From positions 1 through 64,000 of the forward strand of contig NZ_SZUA01000002.1 in the NCBI RefSeq assembly GCF_005239095.1: a stretch of DNA of 64,000 nucleotides. The letters run 5' to 3'. This document shows, piece by piece, positions 35,408 to 44,443 of the stretch; within the stretch, counting starts at the first letter, position 1, and each line of letters starts with the position of its first letter. A program made the position numbers and the translations under genes. Under the pieces are notes generated by a model. The model was not told where the DNA came from and did not search any database. It saw only the letters and a list, made by a program, of their open reading frames with translations. This DNA comes from Luteimonas gilva. GTDB lineage: Bacteria > Pseudomonadota > Gammaproteobacteria > Xanthomonadales > Xanthomonadaceae.

Positions 35408-37894
35408 TCAGGTCCCGCGCGGTTTCGCGCGATGGGTCGCGACCGCCGACCACGGATCGTCCGGCCAGGGATGCTTGGGATAACGCCCTTTCATTTCCTT
35501 CTTCACTTCCGGATAGGTGCGTTCCCAAAATCCCTTCAAATCCTGCGTGACCTGCAACGGACGCCCCGCCGGCGAGAGCAAATGCAGGGTCAGTGGCACG
35601 CGGCCTTCCGCGATCCGCGGCGTGTCGGCCAAGCCGAACAGTTCTTGCAGCTTCACCGCCAATACCGGCGGTTCGCCGTGCCGGTATTCGATGCCGCGCT
35701 CCATGCCCGACGGCACTGCGATCCGCACCGGAGCGAGCTGGTCGATGCGCTGCCGCAGGTTCCAATCGAGCGCGGCCCTCAGCGCGGAAGACAGCGCTTC
35801 CTGGTCCAGCGCGTCCAAGCGCGTTTTGCCGGCGAACGCCGGGCGCAACCAATCGTCGAGCGTTTCGAGCAAGACGGCATCGGAAAGATCCGGCAGCCCG
35901 AGTTCGGGCATCCATTCGCGCAGGCTGCGCACGCGCTCGCGCCATTGCGACAGCGCATCGGACCAGGGCAGCGCTTCCAGACCCAGTTCGCGCACCGCGT
36001 CGGTCAGCGCTTGCGCCGCTTGCGCGGGATCCGGTCTGCCGGCCGGGCGCGACGACAGCACGATGCCGTCGTAACGGCTTTCGCGCAGCGCCGTCAGCGC
36101 GCGCCGCGCGGGATCCCAACGCACCGCGTCGACCTCGCGGAAACGTTCCGGAAAATCGCGACGCAAACGCGCTTCGTCCAACGGCGCGCCGCGCAGGATC
36201 AGGGCGTCCTTCGCTTCGAAACGCAGTTCGCTGGCCACCAGCCAGGGTTCGCCGTACAAGGCGCTGTCGTCGAACAAGCGCGCCATGCGGCCGTTGGCGA
36301 GCAGATAACGGCGCGGATCGCCCGGATGCTGGTAGGCGATGCGGTCGGGGAAGGCATGCAGCAACAGATCGCCGAGCAGATGCGCTGGCGCGTCCGGCGG
36401 CGGCGCGGATTCCAGACGCAAGCGCCGCCGCCACTGCTTCGCGGCCGCGTCGATCGCCGCCAACGCGCTGCGGCTGGCGGCGCCCGCGCCGCGGCCGCTG
36501 CGGAACGCGGCCAGCGCGCGCCAGCGTTCGGCCAGCGCGTCCGAACGCGAGCGTAAAGGGTCGCGCGCTTCGATCAATGCGGCCAGATCGCAAGCTAAGG
36601 CGCGTTCGTCGTCCGCGCGCGGCGACAGCAGCATCGCCGCGATCCGCGGATGCGTGCCGAGGGCGAGCAAGCGCCTTCCGAAAGGCGCGATCGCTTCGCC
36701 GTCGAGCGCGCCGAGCCGGCGCAGCAGATCGCGCGCGGCGGCCATCGCGCCCGCGGGCGGCGGATCGACGAAACGCAAAGCCTCGCTGCCCCACGCCGCC
36801 AGCTCCAAGGCCAAGCCAGCCAATTCCACTTGCGCGATTTCGGGACGGCGCTGCGGATCCAGGCGCTGCGATTCGGGCCACAAGCGATACGCCCAACCTT
36901 CGGCGACGCGACCGGCGCGGCCGGCGCGCTGGTCGGCTGAGGCTTGCGAAATCGCTACCGCATCCAAGCGCGAAAAACCGGAGTTCGGGTCGTAGCGCGG
37001 CTCGCGTGCCAAGCCGCTGTCGATCACCGCGCGCACGCCCGGCAAAGTCACGCTGGATTCGGCGACGTTGGTGGCCAGCACCACGCGGCGCCGGCCTTGC
37101 GGATCCGGACGCAGCGCTTCGGCTTGTTTTTCGATGGGAAGTTCGCCGTGCAGCGGAATCACGACCGCGGCCGTCTCCGTACCGCTTCCCGCCTTCAACG
37201 CGGACTCGACCCTCGCGATCTCGCGCTGCCCCGGCAAGAACACCAGCACGTCGCCCGGATGCTGCGCCAGCGCGTGTTCGATCGCGCGCCGCGTCTGCGC
37301 TTCCAACGATTCTTCGCGGCGCGCCGGGAAATGGGCCACGGCCACCGGAAAACTGCGGCCGGCGCTGCCCAGGCGCGGCGCATCGAGGAATTGCGCGAGA
37401 CGCTCGCCGTCCAGCGTCGCCGACATGACCACGATGCGCAGGTCTTCGCGCAGGCCGGACTGCACGTCCAGCGCCAAGGCCAGGCCCAAATCGCCGGCGA
37501 GGTGGCGCTCGTGGAATTCGTCGAACAGCAGGGCGCCGACGCCGTCCAAAGACGGATCGTCTTGCAGCATCCGGGTCAGGATGCCTTCGGTCACCACTTC
37601 GATCCGCGTCTTCGCCGATATTTTGTTCTCGAAGCGGATCCGGTAGCCGACCGTTTCGCCGACGGCCTCGCCGCGTTGCGCCGCCATGAAACCCGCCGCG
37701 GCGCGCGCCGCCACGCGTCGCGGTTCGAGCATCACGATCTTGCGGCCGCCGAGCCACTCCGCATCGAGCAGCGCCAACGGCACTTGGGTGGTCTTGCCGG
37801 CGCCGGGCGGCGCTTCCAGCACCAGGCGCGGATGCGCGGCCAGCGACTCGCGGATGCGCGGCAGCAGTTCGGCGATGGGGAACGCGGAATCCAT
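35408..37894 (-). CDS. hrpB: ATP-dependent helicase HrpB
   Basis: An 828-residue DEAH-type helicase. Motif I is PPGAGKTTQVPLA (about 28-40), motif II is DEFHERHL (DEFH), motif III is SATLDG, and motif VI lies in QRAGRAGRVAEG. A long C-terminal HrpB region ends with LTLHLLSPAGRPLQVTQDL and WERTYPEVKKEMKGRYPKHPWPDDP. HrpB is a conserved RNA helicase-like protein whose cellular role is poorly defined. The start ATG at 37894 gives MDSAFPIAELLP; the upstream extension overlaps tatD antisense and is rejected. Confidence 0.95.
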   Translation of the reverse strand: MDSAFPIAELLPRIRESLAAHPRLVLEAPPGAGKTTQVPLALLDAEWLGGRKIVMLEPRRVAARAAAGFMAAQRGEAVGETVGYRIRFENKISAKTRIEVVTEGILTRMLQDDPSLDGVGALLFDEFHERHLAGDLGLALALDVQSGLREDLRIVVMSATLDGERLAQFLDAPRLGSAGRSFPVAVAHFPARREESLEAQTRRAIEHALAQHPGDVLVFLPGQREIARVESALKAGSGTETAAVVIPLHGELPIEKQAEALRPDPQGRRRVVLATNVAESSVTLPGVRAVIDSGLAREPRYDPNSGFSRLDAVAISQASADQRAGRAGRVAEGWAYRLWPESQRLDPQRRPEIAQVELAGLALELAAWGSEALRFVDPPPAGAMAAARDLLRRLGALDGEAIAPFGRRLLALGTHPRIAAMLLSPRADDERALACDLAALIEARDPLRSRSDALAERWRALAAFRSGRGAGAASRSALAAIDAAAKQWRRRLRLESAPPPDAPAHLLGDLLLHAFPDRIAYQHPGDPRRYLLANGRMARLFDDSALYGEPWLVASELRFEAKDALILRGAPLDEARLRRDFPERFREVDAVRWDPARRALTALRESRYDGIVLSSRPAGRPDPAQAAQALTDAVRELGLEALPWSDALSQWRERVRSLREWMPELGLPDLSDAVLLETLDDWLRPAFAGKTRLDALDQEALSSALRAALDWNLRQRIDQLAPVRIAVPSGMERGIEYRHGEPPVLAVKLQELFGLADTPRIAEGRVPLTLHLLSPAGRPLQVTQDLKGFWERTYPEVKKEMKGRYPKHPWPDDPWSAVATHRAKPRGT

Positions 37895-37993
37895 CCGCTC
37901 AGGATAATGGTTTCCGTCGCGCGGCCTTTGAAAAACGCACGGCAGGCACCAAGCTATGCCGTCTTCCGCCCACCCTTCCTCGCTGGCCATCGC

Positions 37994-38788
37994 ATGCAGC
38001 TCATCGATATCGGCGCCAACCTCAGCCACGACAGCTTCGATCACGACCGCGACGCCGTGCTCGCGCGCGCCCGCGAAGCCGGCGTCGCGCAGTTGGTGGT
38101 CACCGGCGCCAGCCGCGAGCATTCGCCCAAGGCGCTGGCTCTGGCGCAATCGCACCCCGGCTTCTTGTTCGCCACCGCGGGCGTGCACCCGCATCACGCG
38201 GCCGAATACACGGACGAGGCCGATGCGGAGATGCGCGCGCTGCAGGCGCATCCGGAAGTCGTCGCGGTCGGCGAATGCGGGCTGGACTATTTCCGCGATT
38301 TCTCGCCGCGCCCGGCGCAACGCAAGGCCTTCGAGCGCCAGCTGCAGATCGGCGCCGACACCGGCAAGCCGCTGTTCCTGCACCAGCGCGACGCGCACGC
38401 CGATTTCATCGCGATGATGAAGAATTTCGACGGCCGGCTCGGACCGGCCGTGGTGCATTGCTTCACCGGCACCCGCGAAGAATTGTTCGACTACCTGGAC
38501 CAGGATTGGCACATCGGCATCACCGGCTGGCTCTGCGACGAGCGGCGCGGGCTGCATTTGCGCGAGCTGGTCAAGCACATCCCCGCCGAGCGGCTGATGA
38601 TCGAAACCGATGCGCCTTACCTGCTGCCGCGCACGGTCAAGCCGCAGCCTTCGCATCGGCGCAACGAGCCGATGTTTTTGGCCCACATCGTCGAAGAACT
38701 GGCACGGGATCGCGGCGAAGACGTCGCGGCGACGGCCGCGGCGACCACGGCCGCGGCACGCGCGTTCTTCCGCTTGCCGGCGGCTTGA
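37994..38788 (+). CDS. tatD: TatD-family metal-dependent DNase
   Basis: A 264-residue TIM-barrel hydrolase. Metal ligands are visible in IDIGANLSHDSF, GVHPHHA, GECGLDYFRDFSPRPAQ, LFLHQRD and CFTGTREE, with ETDAPYLLPR near the end. TatD has 3'-5' exonuclease activity on damaged DNA in E. coli. The longer in-frame extension crosses the hrpB start antisense. It is divergent from hrpB across about 100 bp. Confidence 0.95.
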   Translation: MQLIDIGANLSHDSFDHDRDAVLARAREAGVAQLVVTGASREHSPKALALAQSHPGFLFATAGVHPHHAAEYTDEADAEMRALQAHPEVVAVGECGLDYFRDFSPRPAQRKAFERQLQIGADTGKPLFLHQRDAHADFIAMMKNFDGRLGPAVVHCFTGTREELFDYLDQDWHIGITGWLCDERRGLHLRELVKHIPAERLMIETDAPYLLPRTVKPQPSHRRNEPMFLAHIVEELARDRGEDVAATAAATTAAARAFFRLPAA

Positions 38789-38816
38789 AGCGCCGGCTTA
38801 GGCCGCGAAACCTCGC

Positions 38817-39419
38817 TTACTCCTCGTCCGCGTCCGATTCCGCGGCCGGCGCTTGGTCGTCCAGATGCGCGCGCAGGAAGGCGCGCGCGCGGCGCCAATC
38901 GCGCCGCACCGTGCGCTCGCTGATGTCGTGGGCCAAGGCGATCTGGGCGTAGTCCATGCCCGCGAAGAATTTGCATTCGACCACGTCGACCAAGCGCGGA
39001 TCCACTTCGGCCAGCGCCTGCAGCGCGTCTTCCACCGCCAGCACGTCGACGTAGTTGGTTTCCATGCCGGTTTCGCGATCCGGATCCAAGGTCAGCATCA
39101 CCATGCCGCCGCCGCGCTTGGCCGCCTTGCGTTCGCGCAGATAGTCGATGAGCAGATTGCGCATGGTTTTAGAGGCCAGCGCGAAGAAGCGGGCGCGCAC
39201 CAGCGGATCGTCGCCGGCCTGCTTGTCCGCGATGCGCAGATAGGCTTCGTGGACCAGGACGGTGGTGTCCAAATTGGTCCGGGCGCGGCCGCCGAGCCGA
39301 TAGCGCGCGATCGTGCGCAGCTGCTCGTAGATGTCCTGGCTCAGCTGCTTCTGCACCGCCTGGCCGCCCGGGCCCATCGGCGACGGAGGGTTGGTCGGAA
39401 CGCCTTGCACTGATTTCAT
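38817..39419 (-). CDS. ECF-like sigma-70 family sigma factor
   Basis: A 200-residue sigma factor. Region 2 spans about 20-100 (IYEQLRTIARYRLGGRARTN, TTVLVHEAYLRI, RARFFALASKTMRNLLIDYLRERKA) and region 4 about 130-185 (VECKFFAGMDYAQIALAHDISERTVRRDWRRARAFL). This is the TIGR02999-like group found with serine/threonine kinases in some bacteria. No anti-sigma factor gene is adjacent, so regulation is unclear. The ATG is preceded by GGGAG 9 bases upstream. It is convergent with tatD. Confidence 0.92.
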   Translation of the reverse strand: MKSVQGVPTNPPSPMGPGGQAVQKQLSQDIYEQLRTIARYRLGGRARTNLDTTVLVHEAYLRIADKQAGDDPLVRARFFALASKTMRNLLIDYLRERKAAKRGGGMVMLTLDPDRETGMETNYVDVLAVEDALQALAEVDPRLVDVVECKFFAGMDYAQIALAHDISERTVRRDWRRARAFLRAHLDDQAPAAESDADEE

Positions 39420-39933
39420 TGGAGCGAGCTCCCGCCTCGCTTTGCCGCCGCTTCACCGACCGGCCTGCGCGGCCGACGGATGCTTCCGAGAACTGCGTCG
39501 CACTATATACGCGCTCATTCCACGCCATCGGAGCCGATCGAAGCGTCGCTGGCCCGTCTGGCGATCGTTCTGCAGCCGCGCCAATCGACATCGTTTCGAG
39601 CCGCGCCCCGCACCCGCAGCCTCGTCGGCCGCGCTGCCGGCGGATCGGCGGCTGTCTTTTCGGTTGAGGCCGTAATTCCTTCAAAATCAACCAGTTAAAA
39701 CTTGGCTCGAGATGTTGGCGATGCCTCGTCCCGGGCTTCGCCAGAATGCGGGCATCTGGTTTCCGACATGTATCGTGACGGCGGTCAAAACTCAGCGCGC
39801 AGCCGCTTGAGCCGCTCATTTAGGGGGCCTATGATCCCTCGCCCGGCCCGACGAGCGGCCAGGCAAGGGGCTTGGGCGGAGCGCTCCCGAAGCCGCTTCC
39901 GGCGATCGACCCGCGCCCATTGCGAGGATCCGC
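39420..39933. other. 514-bp intergenic region
   Basis: No convincing gene. It contains a TATATA-rich stretch near 39502-39508 that could serve the minus-strand sigma gene, and an AT-richer patch (about 39670-39705). The short open frames here lack ribosome-binding sites and resemble antisense noise. It probably holds the promoters of the sigma factor and of the GTG-started gene at 39934. Confidence 0.6.
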
Positions 39934-40233
39934 GTGACTACCGCCTGGCACCCGGACAACACCATCACCGAAGTCGACCTGGCCCGGCAAGCGAAGCTGG
40001 GGGCGGTGACGGAGATGGCGATCGAAGAAACGCCGCAGGGCTACCAAGTCGTCGTGCGCTTGAGCTGGCATCCGGACCGCGTGGCCTTGCGTACGCGCCG
40101 CGCGGCCGCCGAGCCGCGCATGTTCAAGAGCCTTGAGCGTTTGGTCGGCCATATCCGCGAGCGGTATCCGACGGTGCGGCACGTCAGCATCGAATTGATG
40201 AAAGCGCCCGCAGCGAAGCGGGCCGCGCGCTAG
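39934..40233 (+). CDS. Small protein of unknown function, paralogue 1
   Basis: A 99-residue soluble protein that I do not recognise. A GTG start follows GCGAGGATCCGC. The core (about 35-92) reads GYQVVVRLSWHPDRVALRTRRAAAEPRMF, then SLERLVGHIRERYPTVRHVSIEL: two strands, a basic loop, a helix and a strand. The protein at 40455 has the same pattern, so the two are probably an ancient duplication. It loosely recalls small accessory domains seen on plasmids, but I would not assign a role. Confidence 0.65.
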   Translation: MTTAWHPDNTITEVDLARQAKLGAVTEMAIEETPQGYQVVVRLSWHPDRVALRTRRAAAEPRMFKSLERLVGHIRERYPTVRHVSIELMKAPAAKRAAR

Positions 40234-40454
40234 CCGCTCCGGCCTTTCCTGCCTTCGCGGGCTGTCGAGCAGGCCTTTCCGCCTGGCCATGGGCGACGGG
40301 CTTTTTCGTCTTCAGAAATTCCATGCCGTCCATCGGAATCGCCAAGCATGTGTTCTCCGCCCCACTTTCGCGGCGTGCGCGCGCCGCCGCAGATCTCGCG
40401 AGCGCGCCGTCGCGATTCGAGCAGGGTGGGCGGACGTGGGTCTTTTAGTTCGGA

Positions 40455-40772
40455 ATGGCCGTTCGCTATCCGGATCCTTCGCCGCGCGACCGTGCGGCGA
40501 ACAAGAGTCCGCTGATGGCTGCGCGTCCGCGTTCGGACCGCCGTCCCGTAAGCGACGCCGAGGTGCGCTTCAATCGCAACGGCTATAGCTTGCTGCTGCG
40601 CAGCGAAGGCCGCCTATCGCCCGTGCGCGAAGGCCGCCGCGTTCGGCGCTGGCCGGACCTGGACCGCGCCATAGCGTTCCTGGTGAAGCACTACGGCGCG
40701 CTGCCCGTGCGGCTACGCCTTCGCGGGACGCGAACGCCCACCCCTCGCGCCGCGAACGAAACAGCGTTGTAA
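40455..40772 (+). CDS. Small protein of unknown function, paralogue 2
   Basis: A 105-residue basic protein. The core NGYSLLLRSEGRLSPVREGR, followed by RRWPDLDRAIAFLVKHYGALPVRLRL, mirrors the order of strands, basic loop, helix and strand in the product at 39934. The N-terminal 30 residues are Arg/Pro-rich, and the real start could be the ATG near 40515. The 221-bp gap before it shows no feature I can name. Confidence 0.6.
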   Translation: MAVRYPDPSPRDRAANKSPLMAARPRSDRRPVSDAEVRFNRNGYSLLLRSEGRLSPVREGRRVRRWPDLDRAIAFLVKHYGALPVRLRLRGTRTPTPRAANETAL

Positions 40773-40960
40773 CCGGCGCGGCGGGCGGAGCTTCGATCCC
40801 TCCGTTCGTCGCGCCGGACCTGTCCGCACACCGGCTGCGATCGATCCGCCGGCGCGTGGCCAAATTTCGTGGCCCGGAGAAAAAGAACCGCGCGGCCGGG
40901 ATGCCGCGCGGGGGCCCGAATCCGGGCCGTCGCCAAATCACCGATGTGCGGCGCCGCGCT

Positions 40961-41251
40961 TCAAGGCGCTTCGGTCGCGACAGCCAACGCGGCGTCCGGC
41001 TCGTTCGCGCGCGTTTCGCGCACCAGGCGCACTTGTCGCACGCCGGGCTTGCAGGCGCGCCGCACTTCCGACATCAATCGCTCGCGCGCGGCATAGGCAT
41101 GGCCGAAGTTGGCGATGCCCGTGAATTCGGCCACCGTCCGCTGGCTGGGCAAGCGGGCGCAATCCACCGTCAGCGCGTTGGACGGCGACGCCGCGGCCGC
41201 GGCGAGCGGGGCGGCGGCGAACAGGATCAGAGAAGACAGCTTGGCGTTCAT
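40961..41251 (-). CDS. Small exported protein
   Basis: A 96-residue protein with a signal peptide (MNAKLSSLILFAAAPLAAAA, cleavage near 20). The mature part has two cysteines (VDCARLPSQ and RRACKPG) that may form a disulfide, and conserved-looking segments FTGIANFGHAYAARERLMSEV and VRLVRE. Function is unknown. It is divergent from the CadC-like regulator across 177 bp and could be one of its targets. Confidence 0.72.
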   Translation of the reverse strand: MNAKLSSLILFAAAPLAAAAASPSNALTVDCARLPSQRTVAEFTGIANFGHAYAARERLMSEVRRACKPGVRQVRLVRETRANEPDAALAVATEAP

Positions 41252-41428
41252 GGGGAAGGTCCTGTCGGCGCCGGAGATTTCCGGCGACGCCAGCGTCCGG
41301 CCGGAAGCGGCAGGGGTCTTGAGGCGGCCGTTCTGCGTTTAAGAGGGTTGTGCGGAGAGGCTTAGGGAATGCTTAGGCCGCCCGTACGCGTGTCAAACTC
41401 CCGCCGCGTCGCCCCGTTTACCGTCCTC

Positions 41429-43381
41429 ATGAGCGAATCGAACCCGCCCTCGCCGCTGGCTTTCGACGATGTCGTCATCGACTTCGCCGGACGCCGCCTG
41501 CTGCGCGCGGGCGAAGTGCAGCCGCTCGAACCCAAAGCCTTCGCCGTGCTCGCCCTGCTCGCCTCGGCGCCCGGGCGCGCGTTCGGGCGCGACGACATCC
41601 TCGACGCCGTCTGGGGGCACCGCCACGTCACTCCGGGCGTGCTGAACCGGGTCATGACCTTGTTACGGCACGCGTTGGGCGAAGACGCCAACGCACCGCG
41701 CTATCTGCACACCTTGCACGGCGTCGGCTATCGCTTCGATCTGCCCGCCGCGCCCGATCCGGCTCCGAGCGCGGAAACGGGCGGCGATCCGCCGCGCCGC
41801 CGCGCCGGCGATCGCATCGAAGCCGCCGGGAAATCGCGCTGGCGCATCGCGATCTGGGTCTCGGTCGGATTGCTGTTGGTCGCCGCTTCCGGCTGGCTGT
41901 GGCGGCGGTACGCGCACGGGGCCGACTCCGAACCCGGGGCGACGGCGCCCGTCGCCAATCCGGTGCTCGCCGTGCTGCCGCTGCGCGCCCTCGGCGACGA
42001 TCCGCGCGGCCAAGCCTTCGCCGACGGCCTGAGCGAAGAACTCATCAATCTGCTGGCCCGGATCAACGGCCTGCGCGTGACCTCGTACGCCTCCTCGCTG
42101 CAATTGCGCGACGGCGCGGCGCCGCGCAGCGAAGTCGCACGGCGCCTCAACGCCACCCACTTGCTGGAAGGCAGCGTGCGTCAGGACGGCGAACGCCTGC
42201 GCATCACCTTGCGCCTGATCCAGGCCGATGGCGACCGCACGTTGTGGACGCAGAGCTACGACCGCGAATTGCGCGACATCTTCGCGATCCAGGACAGCAT
42301 CGCCCGCCTGGTCGGCTCGGCGCTGCAGTTGCAGCTCAACGTCGGCTCGCGGCCGCGGCCCGGCCCGGGTGAGGATCCGCAGTTGTATCGCCGGTATTTG
42401 TTCAGCCGCGGCGACAGCGGCGGCAACGCCTCCAACCCCGCGCAAGCGGGCGCGGTCGCCGAGCGCACGATGCGCGAGATGCTGGCCGAGCATCCCGGCT
42501 ATGCGCGCGCCTGGGGCGGCCTGGCCGTGACCTTGTGGATGCAGGCGCTGCGGCCGTCGCCGCGACGCGGGGACATGCGCAAGGAAGCCGATCGCGCCGC
42601 GGCCACCGCCCTGCGCCTGGACCCGAACCAGACCGACGCCCTCGCCGTGCTGTCGGCCAAGGCCTGCAACGAACAGCGTTGGAGCGATTGCCTGCGCTTG
42701 TCGCGCCGCGCGGTGGAGCTGGCGCCGTCGGACAGCGTCTGGCGCAATTGGTACGCGTACCGCCTGGCGACGATGGGCTACGTCGATGCCGCGCTGCGCG
42801 AAATGGACGTGGCGCAAGCGACCGATCCGCTGGTGCCGATGCACAACTTCACCCGCGGCAGGCTGCTGGACACGCAGGGCCGGCACGACGAAGCGCGCAC
42901 GTATCTGCTGCGCGCCGATCCGGCGCTCAGCCCGACCGCGATCTTCTTCAACGCGCTGTGGCGCGGCGACCGGGCGACCGCGCGGCGCGCGGTGGAGGCT
43001 TTGCCGAAAGAAGTGCCCTGGCGCGCTTCGGAACTGGCCGCGCTGGACGCGATGGCCGATCCGAAGCTATGGCCGAAGGTGATGCCGATCATCGAAGCCA
43101 ACGAAGCGCTGGCCAAGGACGGCATGGTCCCTTACGACTTCACCCGCATGCTGCTGCCGCAACGCGACTACGCGCGCGACATCGACGGTTTGGACGGTGT
43201 GCAGCAGGAAGGCTACGCCACCTACCAGTGGGTGTTCTGGCAACCCGAATCGCAGGCGCTGCGCCGGCATCCGGCGTTCCAAGCGTATTTGCGCCGCAGC
43301 GGCCTGCTCGCGTTCTGGCGCGAGCACGGGTGGCCTGACGTGTGCCGCTCCGACGGCAAAGACGGCGCGGTTTGCGATTGA
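41429..43381 (+). CDS. CadC-like membrane regulator with TPR-type region
   Basis: A 650-residue protein. The N-terminal OmpR/CadC-type winged helix spans about 8-105 (FDDVVIDFAGRRLLRAGE, LEPKAFAVLALLASAPGRAFGR, LRHALGEDANAPRYLHTLHGVGYRF). One transmembrane helix is at about 133-151 (IAIWVSVGLLLVAASGWLW). A FlgO/TolB-N-like domain follows (LAVLPLRALGDDPRGQAFADGLSEELI), then helical repeats at about 330-560 that resemble TPRs. Such proteins bind DNA while anchored in the membrane. The start is set at MSESNPPSP. Confidence 0.9.
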   Translation: MSESNPPSPLAFDDVVIDFAGRRLLRAGEVQPLEPKAFAVLALLASAPGRAFGRDDILDAVWGHRHVTPGVLNRVMTLLRHALGEDANAPRYLHTLHGVGYRFDLPAAPDPAPSAETGGDPPRRRAGDRIEAAGKSRWRIAIWVSVGLLLVAASGWLWRRYAHGADSEPGATAPVANPVLAVLPLRALGDDPRGQAFADGLSEELINLLARINGLRVTSYASSLQLRDGAAPRSEVARRLNATHLLEGSVRQDGERLRITLRLIQADGDRTLWTQSYDRELRDIFAIQDSIARLVGSALQLQLNVGSRPRPGPGEDPQLYRRYLFSRGDSGGNASNPAQAGAVAERTMREMLAEHPGYARAWGGLAVTLWMQALRPSPRRGDMRKEADRAAATALRLDPNQTDALAVLSAKACNEQRWSDCLRLSRRAVELAPSDSVWRNWYAYRLATMGYVDAALREMDVAQATDPLVPMHNFTRGRLLDTQGRHDEARTYLLRADPALSPTAIFFNALWRGDRATARRAVEALPKEVPWRASELAALDAMADPKLWPKVMPIIEANEALAKDGMVPYDFTRMLLPQRDYARDIDGLDGVQQEGYATYQWVFWQPESQALRRHPAFQAYLRRSGLLAFWREHGWPDVCRSDGKDGAVCD

Positions 43382-43410
43382 GGCTAACGGCCCCTACGAC
43401 GGTTTTTCAT

Positions 43411-43495
43411 GTAGCCCGGGTAAGCGAAGCGCACCCGGGACGCCATGCCGCACCTGCCGGTAAAGCCCCGGGTGCGCTTCGCTTACCCGGGCTAC
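43411..43495. repeat. Dispersed inverted repeat, family F
   Basis: GTAGCCCGGGTAAGCGAAGC and its inverse form 85 bp between the CadC-like gene and the convergent ABC permease, ending 3 bases before the permease stop codon. Confidence 0.92.
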
Positions 43496-43498
43496 GGA

Positions 43499-44299
43499 TC
43501 ACGAGCGCAAACCGACGCCGCGCTTGAGCAGCCACAGCCCCAATGCCGCCAGCGCGGCGACGAAGCCGAGCATCAGCCCGTACGCCACCCACAGCGGCAC
43601 GTCGCTGCGGTCGAGCAGGCCGTAGCGGAACGCGTTGACCATGTAGAAGATCGGATTCGCGTGGGTCATCGCCTCGGCCCAGGGCGGCAGCAGCTTCACC
43701 GAATAGAACACGCCGCCCAGGTACGTCAGCGGGGTCAGGATGAAGGTCGGCACGATCGCCACGTCGTCGAACTTCTTCGCGTACACGGCGTTGACGAAGC
43801 CGGCCAGCGAGAAGATGGTCGCGCCGAGCAGCACGGTGGTGAAGGTGATCAGCGGATGCGGGACGCGCACGTGGGTGAACAGCATCGCGATCAGCAGCAC
43901 GATCGCGCCGACCATCAAGCCGCGCACCACCGCGCCGGCGACGTAGCCGCCCAGGATCACCCAGTTCGGCATCGGGCTGACCAGCAATTCCTCGACGTGG
44001 CGGCCGAACTTGGCGCCGAAGAAGCTGGAGGAGATGTTGCCGTAGCTGTTCTGGATCACGCTCATCATCACCAGACCGGGGACGATGAAGTCCATGTACT
44101 TGATCCCGTCCATGGTGCCGACGCGCGAGCCGATCAGGCCGCCGAAAATCAAAAAGTACAAGGTCATGGTGATCGCCGGCGGCACCAGGGTCTGGCCCCA
44201 GATGCGCAAGATGCGGTTCACTTCGCGGCGGACGATGGTGCCGAACGCGGTGAGGTTGCGTTGCGCGGCGCTGGGTTCGGTGGCGATAGCTTGATTCAT
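43499..44299 (-). CDS. ABC-2 type transporter permease, YadH-like
   Basis: A 266-residue membrane protein with about six hydrophobic helices. ABC-2 features include RILRIWGQTLVPPAITMTLYFLIFG, SYGNISSSFFGAKFGRHVEELLVSPMPNW and LTPLTYLGGVFYSVKLLP. It works with the ATPase encoded just upstream, probably exporting a lipid-linked or hydrophobic compound; the substrate is unknown. A composite repeat of about 120 bp separates the two genes. Confidence 0.93.
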   Translation of the reverse strand: MNQAIATEPSAAQRNLTAFGTIVRREVNRILRIWGQTLVPPAITMTLYFLIFGGLIGSRVGTMDGIKYMDFIVPGLVMMSVIQNSYGNISSSFFGAKFGRHVEELLVSPMPNWVILGGYVAGAVVRGLMVGAIVLLIAMLFTHVRVPHPLITFTTVLLGATIFSLAGFVNAVYAKKFDDVAIVPTFILTPLTYLGGVFYSVKLLPPWAEAMTHANPIFYMVNAFRYGLLDRSDVPLWVAYGLMLGFVAALAALGLWLLKRGVGLRS

Positions 44300-44316
44300 T
44301 GGCCTGTCTTTGTTCT

Positions 44317-44440
44317 TAAGCCGTCATTCCCGCGAAGGCGGGAATCCAGCGACTTTGATTTTCTGCAGAAAGCGACGAGGCGACCTTGGTGCGCCGCGCG
44401 CCCTCACCCAGCCCTCTCCCGCAAGCGGGAGAGGGCTTAA
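44317..44440. repeat. Composite repeat, families E and D, inside an ABC operon
   Basis: The E module (GTCATTCCCGCGAAGGCGGG, from 44322) and D module (CCCTCTCCCGCAAGCGGGAG, from 44412) are joined by GCGCCGCGCGCCCTCACCC. It is the inverse of 980-1097 with the same linker, and it lies between the two genes of one transporter operon. Confidence 0.9.
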
Positions 44441-44443
44441 GCC

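Noticed and set aside
40289-40588. 99-residue open frame between the two small paralogues
   Set aside because: It overlaps the better-supported frame at 40455, is arginine-rich and has no recognisable start signal.
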